A stretch of 64,000 nt of DNA from Berberis thunbergii (taxonomy: Eukaryota; Streptophyta; Magnoliopsida; Ranunculales; Berberidaceae): contig QNQO01000602.1 in the NCBI GenBank assembly GCA_003290165.1, forward strand, positions 434,001-498,000, given 5' to 3'. A model generated the notes under the pieces. That model saw only the letters and a program-made list of their open reading frames with translations, was not told the origin of the DNA and searched no databases. Position numbers and translations under genes: made by a program. Every line of letters starts with the position of its first letter. Positions within the stretch are counted from its first letter, which is position 1. Shown piece by piece: positions 25,175 through 37,378 of this stretch.

Positions 25175-28100
25175 TCATCCCGCAACCTTCCTAGGATAGC
25201 TTCTGCCAGAAGATACATCATGAGATCGAAATATAGTATTGCTATTCCATCCTCCAGCCTTCATAGGCTGGGGTGGCTGCGGCTGACGTGCCTGCAGCCT
25301 ACCAGAATTAACCGACATTTGTGCGAACTTGTCAGATGTATCAGAAATCACTCCTCTCGTTGTCCTACTGCCTGTGTAGACTGATGCTGCTAACAAGGAA
25401 AGAAATCAAGTTAGCTGACAAGGTAAGAACAAGATTGAAGACAAATGTATCAAATAAGGTAACCTAAAATATGAGGAAAGTGATATCAATTGTGCCAACG
25501 CAACGCAACCCAACAACAATTGTTAGAAACACTAGGAGGTAAACCCGTGTACACATTCTATGGATGTTCTATGGATAGAATGTGTATACAATTACCTTTG
25601 AATTCAATATAGTGAACCTAGCCATCCAATCTGATAAACGAGGTTGGTTTTTTTCCATAAACAACGAACCCACACAAAACATCTAACATACAAAAGAACA
25701 TTTGCTACCACGTTTTCTCGTTTGAGTGTGTCGGTCGTGAGGAGAGACTTACTTGGGCTTTTCTTTGCAGGAGGAGGTCGATATGTTTGTTGCCTGACAT
25801 AATTCTTCACAGGTTTATCATTCTTGTTTGCACCCTACATTGGGATCAAAGAGAATAAGGCATTTATTCACGTACCAATATGAAGAAATTATGAAGATCT
25901 ATATGCAATGTTCTAAAAAACGGCCTAGGCGGCTGCCTAGGCATTAGAGAATCGCCCAGATTAATGGCTGGGCGGGTTCTGAGCGGTCTGGGCAAAGTCT
26001 AAGCGAGTTTTATTTTTGAATAAGGGTGATTGCGTTTTTATTTTATTTTTCTTTCCCCTTTTTTGGAGATAAACAATTTAAATTTTTTTATTCTGTATAT
26101 GTCTGAATGTAACAAATAATGATTACTTAATGAAATTCTCAAAGGATCTATTGGTACCAATTTTAGTAATGTAGATTTTATCAAACATGAACGGGGTCAT
26201 TCATGCAATTTGAAGAAAAATAACGAGTAAGTTTGGATATTTGTCTACAAATTCAACTTTGTATAAAGTACCCATCATGACAAATTTCAATCATTTGAGT
26301 TTTAATAAATTTTGTTCATGATTGTTAATTTTCATGTTTTTTAATTTTGCATATGTATCTTAGCATTAAATTGGATGTAATTAATAAGGTATTATGTTTA
26401 ACTTTTGTAAATTATTAAAGTTATAATACAAAACCTACAATCGCCTAGCGCCACCCGCCCAACGCCTAGCGTTTTTTAGAACTCTGTCTATATGATAACA
26501 CACTAGATGTTACCTGGTTATCCATCTCAAGCTTCCTCTGGACACCTGCATCAAATTTTAAATATTAGATGAAAAACTTACATAACCCCACTAAAGCAAT
26601 TCTGACAATAGGTCACACACATTTGACAAGCACAATTCTTGGGTTATATTTTGATTGAAAGTAAAAACAAAAAAGAGAAAACTCCATAGAAAAATCATGA
26701 AAAATCTGGAACTGGGAGAAGAGAGCATGAATAAAGGAAAAACTCGATGGAAACATATTCTTATTCAAAATCATGTGCTGAATTTTCCTCTCTTCCTCCC
26801 TTCCTCTAATATTCTAATAGTCTTTTTTGGGTTTTAATGGAGTTATTTTTCCGTTCAATCAGAACCTTAATGGTTAATAGAAGTTTGTCTAATCCCTTCT
26901 ATAGATATACATCACTTTCAAGTAAACATAAAAATATTAGATACCCAGCTGAAATCAATTATAACAATGGGGCCAAACAATCTCTATTTTCAGGCTTAGT
27001 GCCGCTGGACTACTCATCTCCCACGGAATGGGAATTAAATTGCCCTTTTTCTAATTAACAGGGGGGTATTCAATTATGAATTTTAATAAACTGTAGAAGA
27101 TTTTTAAATTCATTAAAATATCGGGGTATTCAATTAAGGATTTAAAACAATACATGTAAATCTAGGGGTATTCAAATATAGATTTTAAATGATTGTTTTA
27201 TAATCCATTAAAATCAGGGGTATTCAATTCATGATTTTCAAAAGTCCACCAAAATTAGAGGGTATTCAAAAAGTAGTGGATTTTAATGAATTTGTTAAAG
27301 TTGTGAATTTTGAAGAATTTGTGAGTGAAAAGTATATATAACAAGAGTTATTCCAAATCCAACCTCTCCCCCCACATATTTCAACGGATTTATATTGGCT
27401 ATTGTTAAATAACATCACCATTTTCGCTAAAGAACGACACCATCCCATTTTTTTGTGATCTGCTCAAAGACATCATCACCTTCCCTTATCTTCTCTCTTC
27501 ACAAGAGCAGCACCACCTCGCCCCACAACTTTCGTCCACACCACCATGCCCTACCACTGCTGGCTGCACCACCATCCGCACTTCCTCTTTTCTTTTGTTC
27601 TTGTTCTTTATTATTATTATTATTATTATTATTCTCATTTTCTTCCTCTTATTTTTCTTTTTCTTGTCCTCTCTTCATTTTTTTTCTTTGAACATTTGAT
27701 AAGATTATCTATATCCAATGAACATTTGGTTTGCTAAAATAAACTTTAAATTTCTCCAAGTTTGATGCACGGTAATCACTTACAAAATTCATTTGTAGAA
27801 GTTTTGATTACATTTTGCTTGTTGTATATACTTATGAAGCAGAATTTGATGTTATTCCATTGCTACATTTTGCTTTAGAGCCAAAAAAAAAAATATCAAC
27901 AATTGTTATTTATACACATCTGTATTTTGTTTTTGCTTGCACATACAAGTTTAAGGTGTTCCCAAAAAAAGTATTGAGGATCCTCAAAAGAAATTATTTG
28001 CATTATTTCTTTTCAAAAGAAAAATAGTTATTTGTATTACTTTTGGACCATATTCAATATATTTGAATTTTTTTTAATTTGAAATAAAATTCACATATCA

Positions 28101-29949
28101 TACAAACGATTGTTTTATTGATATTTGAGGGATGTTTTATGATTTGTATTGACATGGATAACAATGTAGGTGACGTTATTTCATAACTTCCTATGATTAA
28201 TAGCATATTCATAAGAATTTACAGAAATTTATAAGAATCAATACAAATTCATAACAATCTTTTATAAAATCTATCAAAATCCAGTGGATTCTGTAAAATC
28301 CACAAAATCCAGTCACTTAAAATATATCAAAGTTCAGTGAATTTTGTAAACTCCTTTGAACTATTTTAAAATTCATGAGATTTAAAAATTTTCAGTCTAT
28401 TAAAATCCATAATTGAATACCCCTTGTAAAGTATCCAAGTCATATGCTTCATAAGATACTTGCAAACCATTTTAGATACTAAGCTGAAATAAGTTGAATC
28501 ACAAAAAGATAAAAATAAATCACCTGCTTTAATGGCAGCACTAGTTTTTGCAGATGAGAGGCCGTTGACGGGCTTTGAATTAGGTAAAGTTCCAGGATAT
28601 CTTTTAACACTCTTCTGATCTAAAGTTGACCTTGTTCCAACTGCTCAAGAAATGAACAAACAAACAAACAGATCACATCGATCACCATCGAGCAAGTAAA
28701 CATGTTTAATGTCACAATAACAAATGGATAAGCACAAACCAGATGGAGGAGTTCTGGGAGCAGTAGCCCTTGCCCGAAGGGATGGCGGAATATAAAAGCA
28801 GGTCTGTTGCGTCAATTGAAAAAGTGTATTAACAAGATGCTAGTTGATTTCAAGTATCATGCGGACTGCATACTATGCAAGCATCATTCCAAATGCAAAA
28901 TGCATCTGGGAAAGTCGTTACCTGGAAGAAAGGATGCTGAAGGGCCTCTGCAGCTGTTGGCCTCTTGTATGGGTCCCATGAACAAAGTGACTGCAAATTT
29001 TTGAACCAATTATTAGATCACAATGAATTGGCTAAAAAGTACTGCTAGCTATATGCAAGCAATGTTGATAAGCGATGAAAAAATTCCACTTAAATAATAC
29101 TTACTGAAATAAGGTTGATTGCATCTTCACTTGCAGAGGGTACGAGTACAGAAAGATGAACACTTGCAAACTGAAAATGCCAAGTCATCAACAACACTGT
29201 TAAATTTTGAGACAACAAATTTAAACAGTGAATCATAGAGATTTTATCAATTATCACTCCACAATTCAACTACCAAGTTGGTTCTTTCAACAATTAAAAC
29301 ACAGAATCTCCAAACATCAAACATGCTTAATTTACCTGTGGAAATTGGTACTTGATCATATCTGCAAGTTGAAGCCCATCAGCCCATGAATTTTCATTGG
29401 GACTACCTATGACACTGCATATTTTATAGATTTCATCTGCTTCACTGCACCATAGAACAATTCCGTATGTTACAATGAAACCCTTCTGAAGAAAGGACAA
29501 TGGACAGAAAGGGAAATAAAGAGTTTTTATCAAATTTATATGAAAGTGTTTCAATAAGTATTTAACAAACGAGTATCACATTCAACTTTAAATTGAAAAG
29601 CACAGTTCTTGAAAATATATAAATTTCAACCATACTTCATGGCCATTCATGTGGCCTGTACATATCTCTTAATTCAACTTGTGAAGACCTAACATGAAAA
29701 TTTACCCATGCTATCATTAGAAAATGAAGCAGAAAGAACTACAAGGAATAAAAATGAACCTTATGGAACCGTTATTTCTACTTCTTGTTAATTCATCGTG
29801 TACAACACTGTGCCTTAAACCAAACAAGGCAAGTTTTAAGCAAAGGGGTAATAGGTTTAAGACGAGAAGCACAAAGTCCATGGCAGAAAAAAAAAAATCT
29901 CCAACTAGAGATTCATTGAATCTTCTAATGTTTCTTGAACCTTAAAACC

Positions 29950-30011
<62 letters not shown>

Positions 30012-31992
30012 GGGTTATTTTGAATTCGGATCCACTTTTATCGTAATTGAGTTTGAGGTACATTTTAAAACTAATTTAGTATATGGTCCAAAATGGCATA
30101 ATCAACCTAGTTGACTCGCTTTAACCAGCCCATAGGCAAAAATACCCTTCACAATGGACTCCAAGTCCCACCATGATAAACTAAATGAACACCAAAATCA
30201 AAATAACCTTAGTCTTTAACAACTATAGGTTGGTGAACACGAGTGGCATTTTGGACCCTAAATTGAAATAGTTCTTAAAATGGACCACAAACTCAATTGC
30301 AAATTTATGATAAAGGAAATGGACCCCAAAGTCAAACTAATCGTAATAATAACAATACAAAACAAGAAATCAACAGTGGTCTTTGTGACGCCCAGTAAAT
30401 GCTAATAAAGCATCAAGAAACTATGCAAATTGATAAGGAAAGTAAGCAATAAATAAAAAGACGGTCTCTAGATTCAACTTCATAAGCAAACCCCATATAA
30501 CCATGCCAAAATAACAGTGCTCCACTTGTTGCTTATGACCATAACAGTCTCAAGATCAGTGGGATCTAAAATGTTCTCAAATAAATTATGAACCTCCAAA
30601 GAGTACCTTGATCCAGGAAAAAGAGCTCTGAAAGTAAACAACTCAGCCATAATAGCACCCATCGCCCACATATCTGCACATGAAAGGTATAAGAAAAAGG
30701 GATTTTTCATTTTTCAAGTCACTATCAGATAATTTTCACTACAAGTACATACCAACAGCAGAACCATATGTGGATGACTGAAGCAGAACTTCTGGGGCTC
30801 GGTACCTGAGACATGCACAAGTTGTGATATATATTCGACTCAGTGACAGATAAAGTGATGAACAGAATGAACAAATTGCAGAACTCCTGCCAACTCACCA
30901 ACGGGTCGAGACATATTCTGTGTATGGAGGATTAGATGATATTTCTCGAGCAAGACCAAAATCAGCAACTTTTATCAAGTCTTTTGTAACCAACAAGTTT
31001 TCTGCAAAAATTACAGAAAGTTAACACTGGAATATACTGCCATACATTACTCTTTACAGCACCTTCTGATGCCATATTAGCGTCCCACAATGTTAACAAA
31101 TAATGAAAACTGGGCTTGTTTATTACGATCAGAAGTGTACATTGCACCATGTACAACAAGTTGCTTTGTCATTCATATTTCTGGCATTATCAGCTAGTCT
31201 ATAAGCTTCAGTTATCCCATTCACACAAACAAAGAAAATCACCTATTCAAAGAAGAACGCTCACCAGGCTTAAGGTCACGATGGAAATAACCCCGTTGGT
31301 GCATATATGCAAGAGCTTGAAAAACCTGGAAGCACCAATTCCGAACTTCAGCCTCTGAGAACAGCTTCACCCTATCCTTCATAAGTTGGTAGAGGTTGCA
31401 TTCCTGAAACAGTCACAGGGTCTGAAACTGAACAAGATGTTTCTACTTAAATTAAACAAAAAAAAAAATCATATATCCAAAGTAAGTACCATATATTCAA
31501 AAACGAAGTACAGAATATCATTTTCTCTGATCACTTCCTTTAGCTTCACAATATTCGGATGGTTCATCTTCCGCAGTGACTGGGAAAAACAAGTAAATAA
31601 AAAGATTAATTAATGAATCTTCAAGTGGTCATTAGTGAATAAAATAGGGGAAAAGTATGGGTTAGAGAAGAAGAGGGGGGGTGGTTCATTACCTTCACTT
31701 CCCTAAGATTTATGCATTCCTCCCAAGAATAATACTTTCTCTTCATCTTTTTTATTGCGACCTGTCAAGCAGTGCAGCATCTTCAGTATAAGAGTAACCA
31801 AGGCCATAAGAAAATATCATTTATTACTACATACAATTTCGCCCGTTTGTCTATTTATTGCTCGCCAAACACTTCCGAAAGTTCCATCTCCAACTTCCTT
31901 AATAATCTTGTACCTATGGTGGCAAAGAGAAATCATTATACTGATATCAAATGAAATGTTTCAGTAGTAAGCCACTATACTCACCGATCCAT
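25175..31992 (-). CDS. RCK/MAK-type Ser/Thr kinase (MHK-like), 453 aa, 16 exons
   Basis: Exons in coding order: 31992-31985, 31913-31835, 31761-31693, 31579-31490, 31403-31265, 31001-30899, 30805-30753, 30673-30607, 29444-29336, 29170-29105, 28990-28922, 28803-28740, 28640-28524, 26545-26514, 25834-25753, 25389-25175. All are GT-AG and phases join to 1362 nt. Motifs: Gly loop GDGTFGSV (11-18), VAIK Lys33, helix-C Glu50, HRDLKPEN with catalytic Asp125, DFG 142-144, activation motif TEY 156-158, then [22 protein letters not shown] and [20 protein letters not shown]. The C-terminal third is a low-complexity tail ([13 protein letters not shown]). This is the CMGC family related to MAK/ICK and Arabidopsis MHK. 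Tail and length fit the At4g19110/At5g45430 type better than MHK itself. Substrates are unknown. The last acceptor is a tandem TAGCAG. The 1.98-kb intron before exon 14 and the 1.16-kb one before exon 9 hold transposons. Confidence 0.95.
25552..25591. repeat. Small perfect-arm hairpin in kinase intron
   Basis: GTGTACACATTCTAT and its near-complement ATAGAATGTGTATAC flank a short loop. Flanking AGGTAA/TTACCT extends the symmetry, so this may be a tiny MITE. Confidence 0.6.
25906..26486. mobile_element. hAT MITE in kinase intron (581 bp)
   Basis: The ends CAATGTTCTAAAAAACG and (reverse complement of the right end) CAGAGTTCTAAAAAACG form 17-bp TIRs. The flanks carry a perfect 8-bp duplication TCTATATG at 25898-25905 and 26487-26494. 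8-bp duplications and CA..G ends are hAT hallmarks. No transposase. Subterminal GCCTAGGCG-type repeats are present at both ends. Confidence 0.9.
27063..28423. mobile_element. TIR element with repeated GGGGTATTC ends
   Basis: It begins GGGGTATTCAATTATGAATT and ends (reverse complement) GGGGTATTCAATTATGGATT. The unit (G)GGGTATTCAA recurs near 27123, 27165, 27217 and 27259. No clear target duplication, so the superfamily is unassigned. It sits in the kinase intron between exons 13 and 14 and contains no gene; a (TTA)n run lies at about 27609-27632. Confidence 0.65.
29951..30010. repeat. (TAA)20 microsatellite
   Basis: Sixty uninterrupted bases of TAA in the kinase intron between exons 8 and 9. 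Confidence 0.95.
30011..30343. mobile_element. Foldback MITE beside (TAA)n
   Basis: The two ends are inverted repeats of about 90 bp: TTGAGTTTGAGGTACATTTT and ATGGTCCAAAATGGC on the left match TTGAGTTTGTGGTCCATTTT and AGGGTCCAAAATGCC on the reverse complement of the right. TAATAA lies on both flanks, so it seems to have inserted into a TAA-rich target. Superfamily unassigned. Confidence 0.65.
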
Positions 31993-34900
31993 TGTTGTCT
32001 CGCAACACCAAAGCAGGGTTTAAAATGTGCAGCTCTTCTTATTCAAGAAAAGAATATGGGGAATAACAACTATAAAAACAAACGACTGAAATGGTATAGA
32101 TTAAACACAAGATCTCTGGCTAACTTCACCATTAACTCAGCAAGCACTATGCATCAGCCCAAGACCAGTCACTGGATGGATGCGCCCAACATTCTTCAAA
32201 TGCATGTCCACAAGCACAGTACCAACACAGCAGAAACATTCACAAGGTAAATGAGGTTGCATATTAAACAGTATAGTGAGATAGTTTCACAAGTACACCA
32301 AAGAGACGAGCATTGAAACTGTGCAGATAGCTGAAGGATCACTGAGGTTAGTTGCTCAAAGAGATTTGAGTATACTACGTCATCTATCTCTGCCTAGCTT
32401 CATAAACAGATTCTTTTCAAGTGCTTAGAAACTACAACTACATTTATCATCTGCCAGTCTTAATAAAAGATCTTTCTTTTGACAATGATTTGTTTGGGAA
32501 AAGCCAATACGGTGAGAAGCCAGCACAATGGTCAAGAACTACTACGTCGGTAGGATTGTTTGCTGAGAACTACCTAATACTTCTTTCACTTATTTATTTG
32601 CAGACTTCAACCCTGCAACAGCATTGCATCTAAGCTTAGTATCACATAGTACACAACAGAACGAGAGATGATAACAATTATAATACACAAAGGGAACAAA
32701 TTAATAAAGTAGGTACTGTACCCCACAGAATGCTCCGCCGACGATCTCAACCAAAACTTGTGGTGGTAATGCACTGGCATTGGAAAGATCACAGGAATGA
32801 ATAATAGGTAATGAGTTTCTGAAAAAATTGATATATGTGGATTGGCAACCTACTCATTAAGTTGCAGTGTAGATCCAACACCAATTTCAGAAATAATTCG
32901 CATCAGGCCTTCCGTGCTGATCATTAGAAAGGAGCTGGCCACTAAGTGCAGTTGACAAAGGAAACAAGTAAGAATGCACCAAGGATGAGAAACCACCAGT
33001 CAAGGACTTCCTGGGATGGCAAAACCAGATAGTAATCGCAAGTTGATCGGAGGTGCATGTGCTCCATATCGTGAAAGAGGGCACTGAGCGCTTTGAATTG
33101 ATGACTGACAAACCCTGAAAAACAGAGATTGGATAAGTAAACTTGATAATCTGAATCAATAAAAATTTACTACACTGCAAGTAAAACTACATTCACAGCA
33201 TAAAATATTACATTTAAACTTACAAGAATACTGACCAAATCAATGATAGAGTGTATAATAGATGCCATAACTAAGATAGGTACTAAATAGAAACTTGAAC
33301 ATTGAGGCAATGACATAGGACAAATATGTCTACTGCCACATCCGGTTTAAACATATCGCACACAGAGCAAAGATGAAGTATTTCTTGTTGTCCTATCTTT
33401 GTTTTCATGAATTTATTGATCAGAGCAAGTTACTCGTCTGGGTCAACAAACTCTATATTTTAACTCGCTAATTTCATTGGTTATGGCTCTATACTATTTG
33501 TTCTATGCTTTTGGTGTGCCCCCAATTTTGTCCCTAGAGAGTGTGACTAAAAGATTAGCCAATAAATTTTTCTTACAACTGGCAACTAATTGTAGATCTT
33601 TCACCCTTCTAAATTAATTAATTATATATATATAACTTTGATTTGCATCTCGAAACTGCACAAGTTTGTCGAACAATGCCTAGTAGTCCTAGTCGATGTA
33701 ACAAATAACATCCAAGTTCACTAACTAATGAGAAATGCTTGGACAAAAAAATTTATTGGCTAGTATCTTTGGATGAATCGGCCAGATGAAAAACCATAAA
33801 GGGTCTACGATCCGACACAATAATAAAATCAAAGCTTCACCGTTTTTCTGTCAACTCAATAGCTCGGTAGCTTGAACATAGAGATCGATATTCTAGTTGA
33901 TATAACTAGTAACCAAGGTTAATAAACGAGGGCGTGTAACCCCGAGGCGCTCAATAGTTGGTGGTGTGATGGGTAAGCATTATTTAACAAATAATGAACA
34001 ATACAAGGCACCGTGTCCCTGACGGAACGGAATGTGAAAAAAATTCATCCACCATTTTTCAAAAATTTGCCTCTTGATGAACACTTTCATTGGTGAGTAG
34101 AATTATGACTAAATAAACAAATAGATAGTCAACTCTAACAGTTGCTTATCCTTCCAATTCAATCACATATTCACGTGTTATTGTGCAAGAACGTCAAATT
34201 AATGTCAGCGCTAAGACATTTAAGTGAAAATATTACACTTCAAAAATTTATTGTGAAACTATTAAACCTCTTGATATAGACAAAAATATAATAATCGTTC
34301 TGATGTTCTAGCCTTTTCAAATGAACTCTACTTTATTTATAACTATAGATTAAAATAAAATCGACAATCAACGATTAAGTGCACTAAAGGAATAAACCTC
34401 AAGGTTTAAACCTTTGTTGTAATGGAGCCTTAGACATGTTGTGACAGAGTCTCAAGGTGTAAGTCTCACACGCTTCAAACATCGCTCATAACTCTTTCTA
34501 AACCATTTACAAGGTTGGCCCAATGCTCGCTCGATGTTAAGTAGCCATTCTTAATCTCTTTTAATTTTTCAAAGTGTTGAGGAACCAAAAATATCTTTTT
34601 GCGCCACCAACCTCATCCCACCCATGTGCATCCACGCGGACAAGTAGAAAAGCTTTTAAAAACTTTTTTAGCTACAAATAACTACAAACTAATTTTAATG
34701 ATACATCAAATCATTAACGATTCAAAACTTGAAATTATAAGTTGCATTATGTCAAGTTCATGTTTGACTAATATTTGTTAATTATGCCACATAACTACAA
34801 CAAATATTATATCACATTTATTACATGAAAAACAAGGTAAAGGGAGGATATATGTTCGTTTGTTCTTTTGATTCAATGATCCAATTGATCACAAAGTCTA

Positions 34901-35930
34901 CTCCGAGGCATGCCAATGCCAACTCCATGATATGTTAGGCCGTGTCCTGACACGTTGACATTTTCTAATATACAGATAAGACAACCCAAATTGAGTGCTC
35001 CAACATTAACTACCAAGATGGTGGTCACTATGCAATCTAACAAAGCATTAAGACTGCTCAACATTAATTTAGGGTGATTGTCTTGAGAAAAACTACACAA
35101 CCAAAGTCACAAAACACATCCACTTTTTTTTTTTTTATCAAACTAGTAATGTGGTTCTTCTAGGCTTCATAGGTTCAAGCATTAATGCAAATATCCACCT
35201 CCATAACGTCAAAAGAATGAAGACCACAAGCATACATAGGAAACTTATTGGCAAACCCCATCATTAATGGACAATAGGATGACACAGACTAATGAATACA
35301 AAAGCAACAACTAAGCACAGTACCAGCTAAACTAGAAGTACTTTCTATATATGACAATTGTGTCATAAATCAAAGCATGCTAAAGAATGGACTATAACTG
35401 ACTATAAATAATCATAATTCGTAAAACGAACAATAAAAATAACAATCACATATCCTGATACAAATTCCCGAAACGCTAACTATTAAGTCATATAATCTGC
35501 CAAACGTGACCGAGCACCTAATTCAACCTCTAAAAAATATCATCGAAAACCCTAATCAACTGTCCAATGACAAAATAAAAACCCTAAAACATGCAAATTC
35601 TTGCAAACAACGAGCGCAAACCTCATCGAAACGATCGATGAACCATGAATTGAACAAAACTGAGCAGAGATGACACGAATCTGATATCGAAACAAAACAA
35701 TCGGATCTCGATCTATAAAGGTAAACAAAGAAAGAAAGAATCGAATCTGAAGGAGAAGAAAGTACCTTTACGCCTTCTGGCATAACCTCCCTCGCCTCGG
35801 ATGGGCAAAGGTAGAATCCAGAGCTACCCAACAACGAAAACACGCAAACCACAAACGAAGAAGAAGAAGAAACCGAGAGGTGAAAGAGAAAAGAAAAGAG
35901 AGAGAATATATTACCCACCCCGTTGAGAGA
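31993..35930 (-). other. Spliced 5' leader of the kinase gene
   Basis: The first leader exon is about 35920-35766, ending GGCGTAAAG|GTACTT. A strong acceptor (TTTTTCAG|GGTTTG) lies at 33115/33114. Downstream a donor GAGTAG|GTTGCC (near 32856) and acceptors near 32822 and 32608 suggest one or two more leader introns before the ATG at 31992. A TATA-like CTATAAGTA at 35945-35953 (minus) fits a start near 35920. The long intron shows no nested gene. Confidence 0.5.
32887..35783 (-). CDS. Upstream ORF (81 codons) in kinase leader, likely conserved-peptide uORF
   Basis: ATG at 35783 is the only ATG in the predicted first leader exon and reads MPEGVK up to the donor at 35766. Joining to the acceptor at 33114 keeps frame and continues GLSVINSKRSVPSFTIW ... 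LSGQLLSNDQHGRPDANYF to a TGA at 32887-32889. Exons: 35783-35766 and 33114-32887. The peptide has ordinary composition, with no repeats, which is unusual for leader sequence. The Arabidopsis kinases closest to this gene (At5g45430, At4g19110) are annotated with conserved peptide uORFs (CPuORF24 and CPuORF25 as I recall), so this is probably the same element and would repress or condition translation of the kinase. Conservation itself could not be tested here. Confidence 0.7.
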
Positions 35931-36801
35931 GGAGCGTATGACCTACTTATAGTCCATAATTTGCTGCTTCACGATGTTATGTAATAAGTTGTGTCTTCTA
36001 CTATAATTAGAAAACTTAATTGTGATGAAGAGTTCAACGGTGGATGTAAGTCGTGTGTGGAGTGGTTTAATAGGGTGCGTGGAGGATTAGGGATTGGAGT
36101 GCTGACGTGGAAATATTATTCTCTTGCAGAGCTGCCACGATTCCTAAAATAAAACGAGCTGTGGAGGAGGAGAGAGAGAGAGACAGGGAAAGAAACAAAG
36201 CAACCGGTTCGTCAGTCGGGTAAGGTAAGGGTTGTCTTTGTTTGGTCAAGAGTCGAGGTTCAGACAGACGGAGGAATTAGGTTCGATTTCCCCATTTTAA
36301 GGTTTTATCACAACCAGATTTGTGAGGTGGGGATGGGTGGATGGATGGCTGGATGGCTGGGTGGGTGCTGCACTTACAATCCTACCCTTCTATCTCTTTG
36401 GGTGACACCTGTGAAGCATGGAATGACACCGAACTTATCTATGCTTTGTCAATTGCTTGTCCTCATCAAAGACACATAAATTAGGAAAATAAGGGTTTTT
36501 CTTTTTTTTTTCTATACTCCCAAAACATAATCGTGTTGAGCTCCCATACGAAATTTGCTCCCCAAATCTCAATGAGTCAACAATTAGAAGAACAAAGTCT
36601 ATGCTAGTCAATCGGAGGACATGGTTTCTGCATCAGCCAGGTCCTTGATTCATCGATGTTCGCTTAAGGCTCATGTGATTGGAGGTGAAAGCTTCGAAGC
36701 AATATCAATTTTAATAACATTTCTACAATAAGGAAATTATTTGTGGGTAATTACAACCTTATTGATACAATTTTTTTCTTGTTAAAAATGATAATTATTT
36801 A
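35931..36801. other. Intergenic, kinase promoter side
   Basis: Upstream region of the minus-strand kinase gene. It contains a GA repeat (36172-36186) and GGAT/GGCT-type short repeats (36333-36366). No gene seen. Confidence 0.5.
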
Positions 36802-37343
36802 TGATGATACATCAAATAAGACCAACATCTCGGTTATACACGTGACATAAATCATCCATCACGAGAAATAAGTATCTCAAGACCAGGCCAAGTCATGAAG
36901 CCCAAGAAGACAAAATCAGTCACAAAAGCCCAAACATGGTCCGTCAAAATAAATCATAATCAGAGGCCTAGATCCATGCTCAATGAAGTTCTCTCTCAAG
37001 GGGGAGGAACGTACATAATAAAAGATTTGTTGAGGGAGTTACGCCTCCACGAACGCATCTTCATAAAGAAGGAGACTGTTACAGATAACGTCTCCCCTCA
37101 TTGCGCCTCACATGTTTAAGTCATACAGGGAATTAACTACGACTATTATAAAAGGTAAATGGAACATTCGACAAAGATATGCAATTTTATTTGAGTTATG
37201 TCCAATTTATCTTCATGTCCAACTGAGTCACTGACTTAAGCATCAGAGTGCCTTTAGCCACTAAAAAGGTGGTATTTGACAGTCTAACATTTGTTTTGCA
37301 GATTTTATTTATTGGAAATGGAGACTGAATTTTGGACGCATCA
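36802..37343 (+). mobile_element. 5' LTR of the Tat element (542 bp)
   Basis: TG...CA ends. TATA-like ATTATAAAAGG near 37145 and the shared Tat motif GACTTAAGCATCAGAGTGCC (37233-37252). Confidence 0.9.
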
Positions 37344-37364
37344 GTTTGGCGTCGTTTGGGGGAA
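37344..37364 (+). other. PBS of the Tat element
   Basis: GTTTGGCGTCGTTTGGGGG directly follows the LTR, matching the TGGCGYCGTY type seen at the other gypsy LTR junctions in this window. Confidence 0.65.
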
Positions 37365-37378
37365 TGACAAGTTATCGT

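Noticed and set aside
30480..30710. 76-codon minus-strand ORF with [12 protein letters not shown]
   Set aside because: It is kinase exon 8 with flanking intron read-through, not a separate gene.
35556..35918. 120-codon minus-strand frame covering the first kinase leader exon
   Set aside because: Starts without ATG and reads through a good donor at 35766. Only its MPEGVK segment is used, in the upstream ORF.
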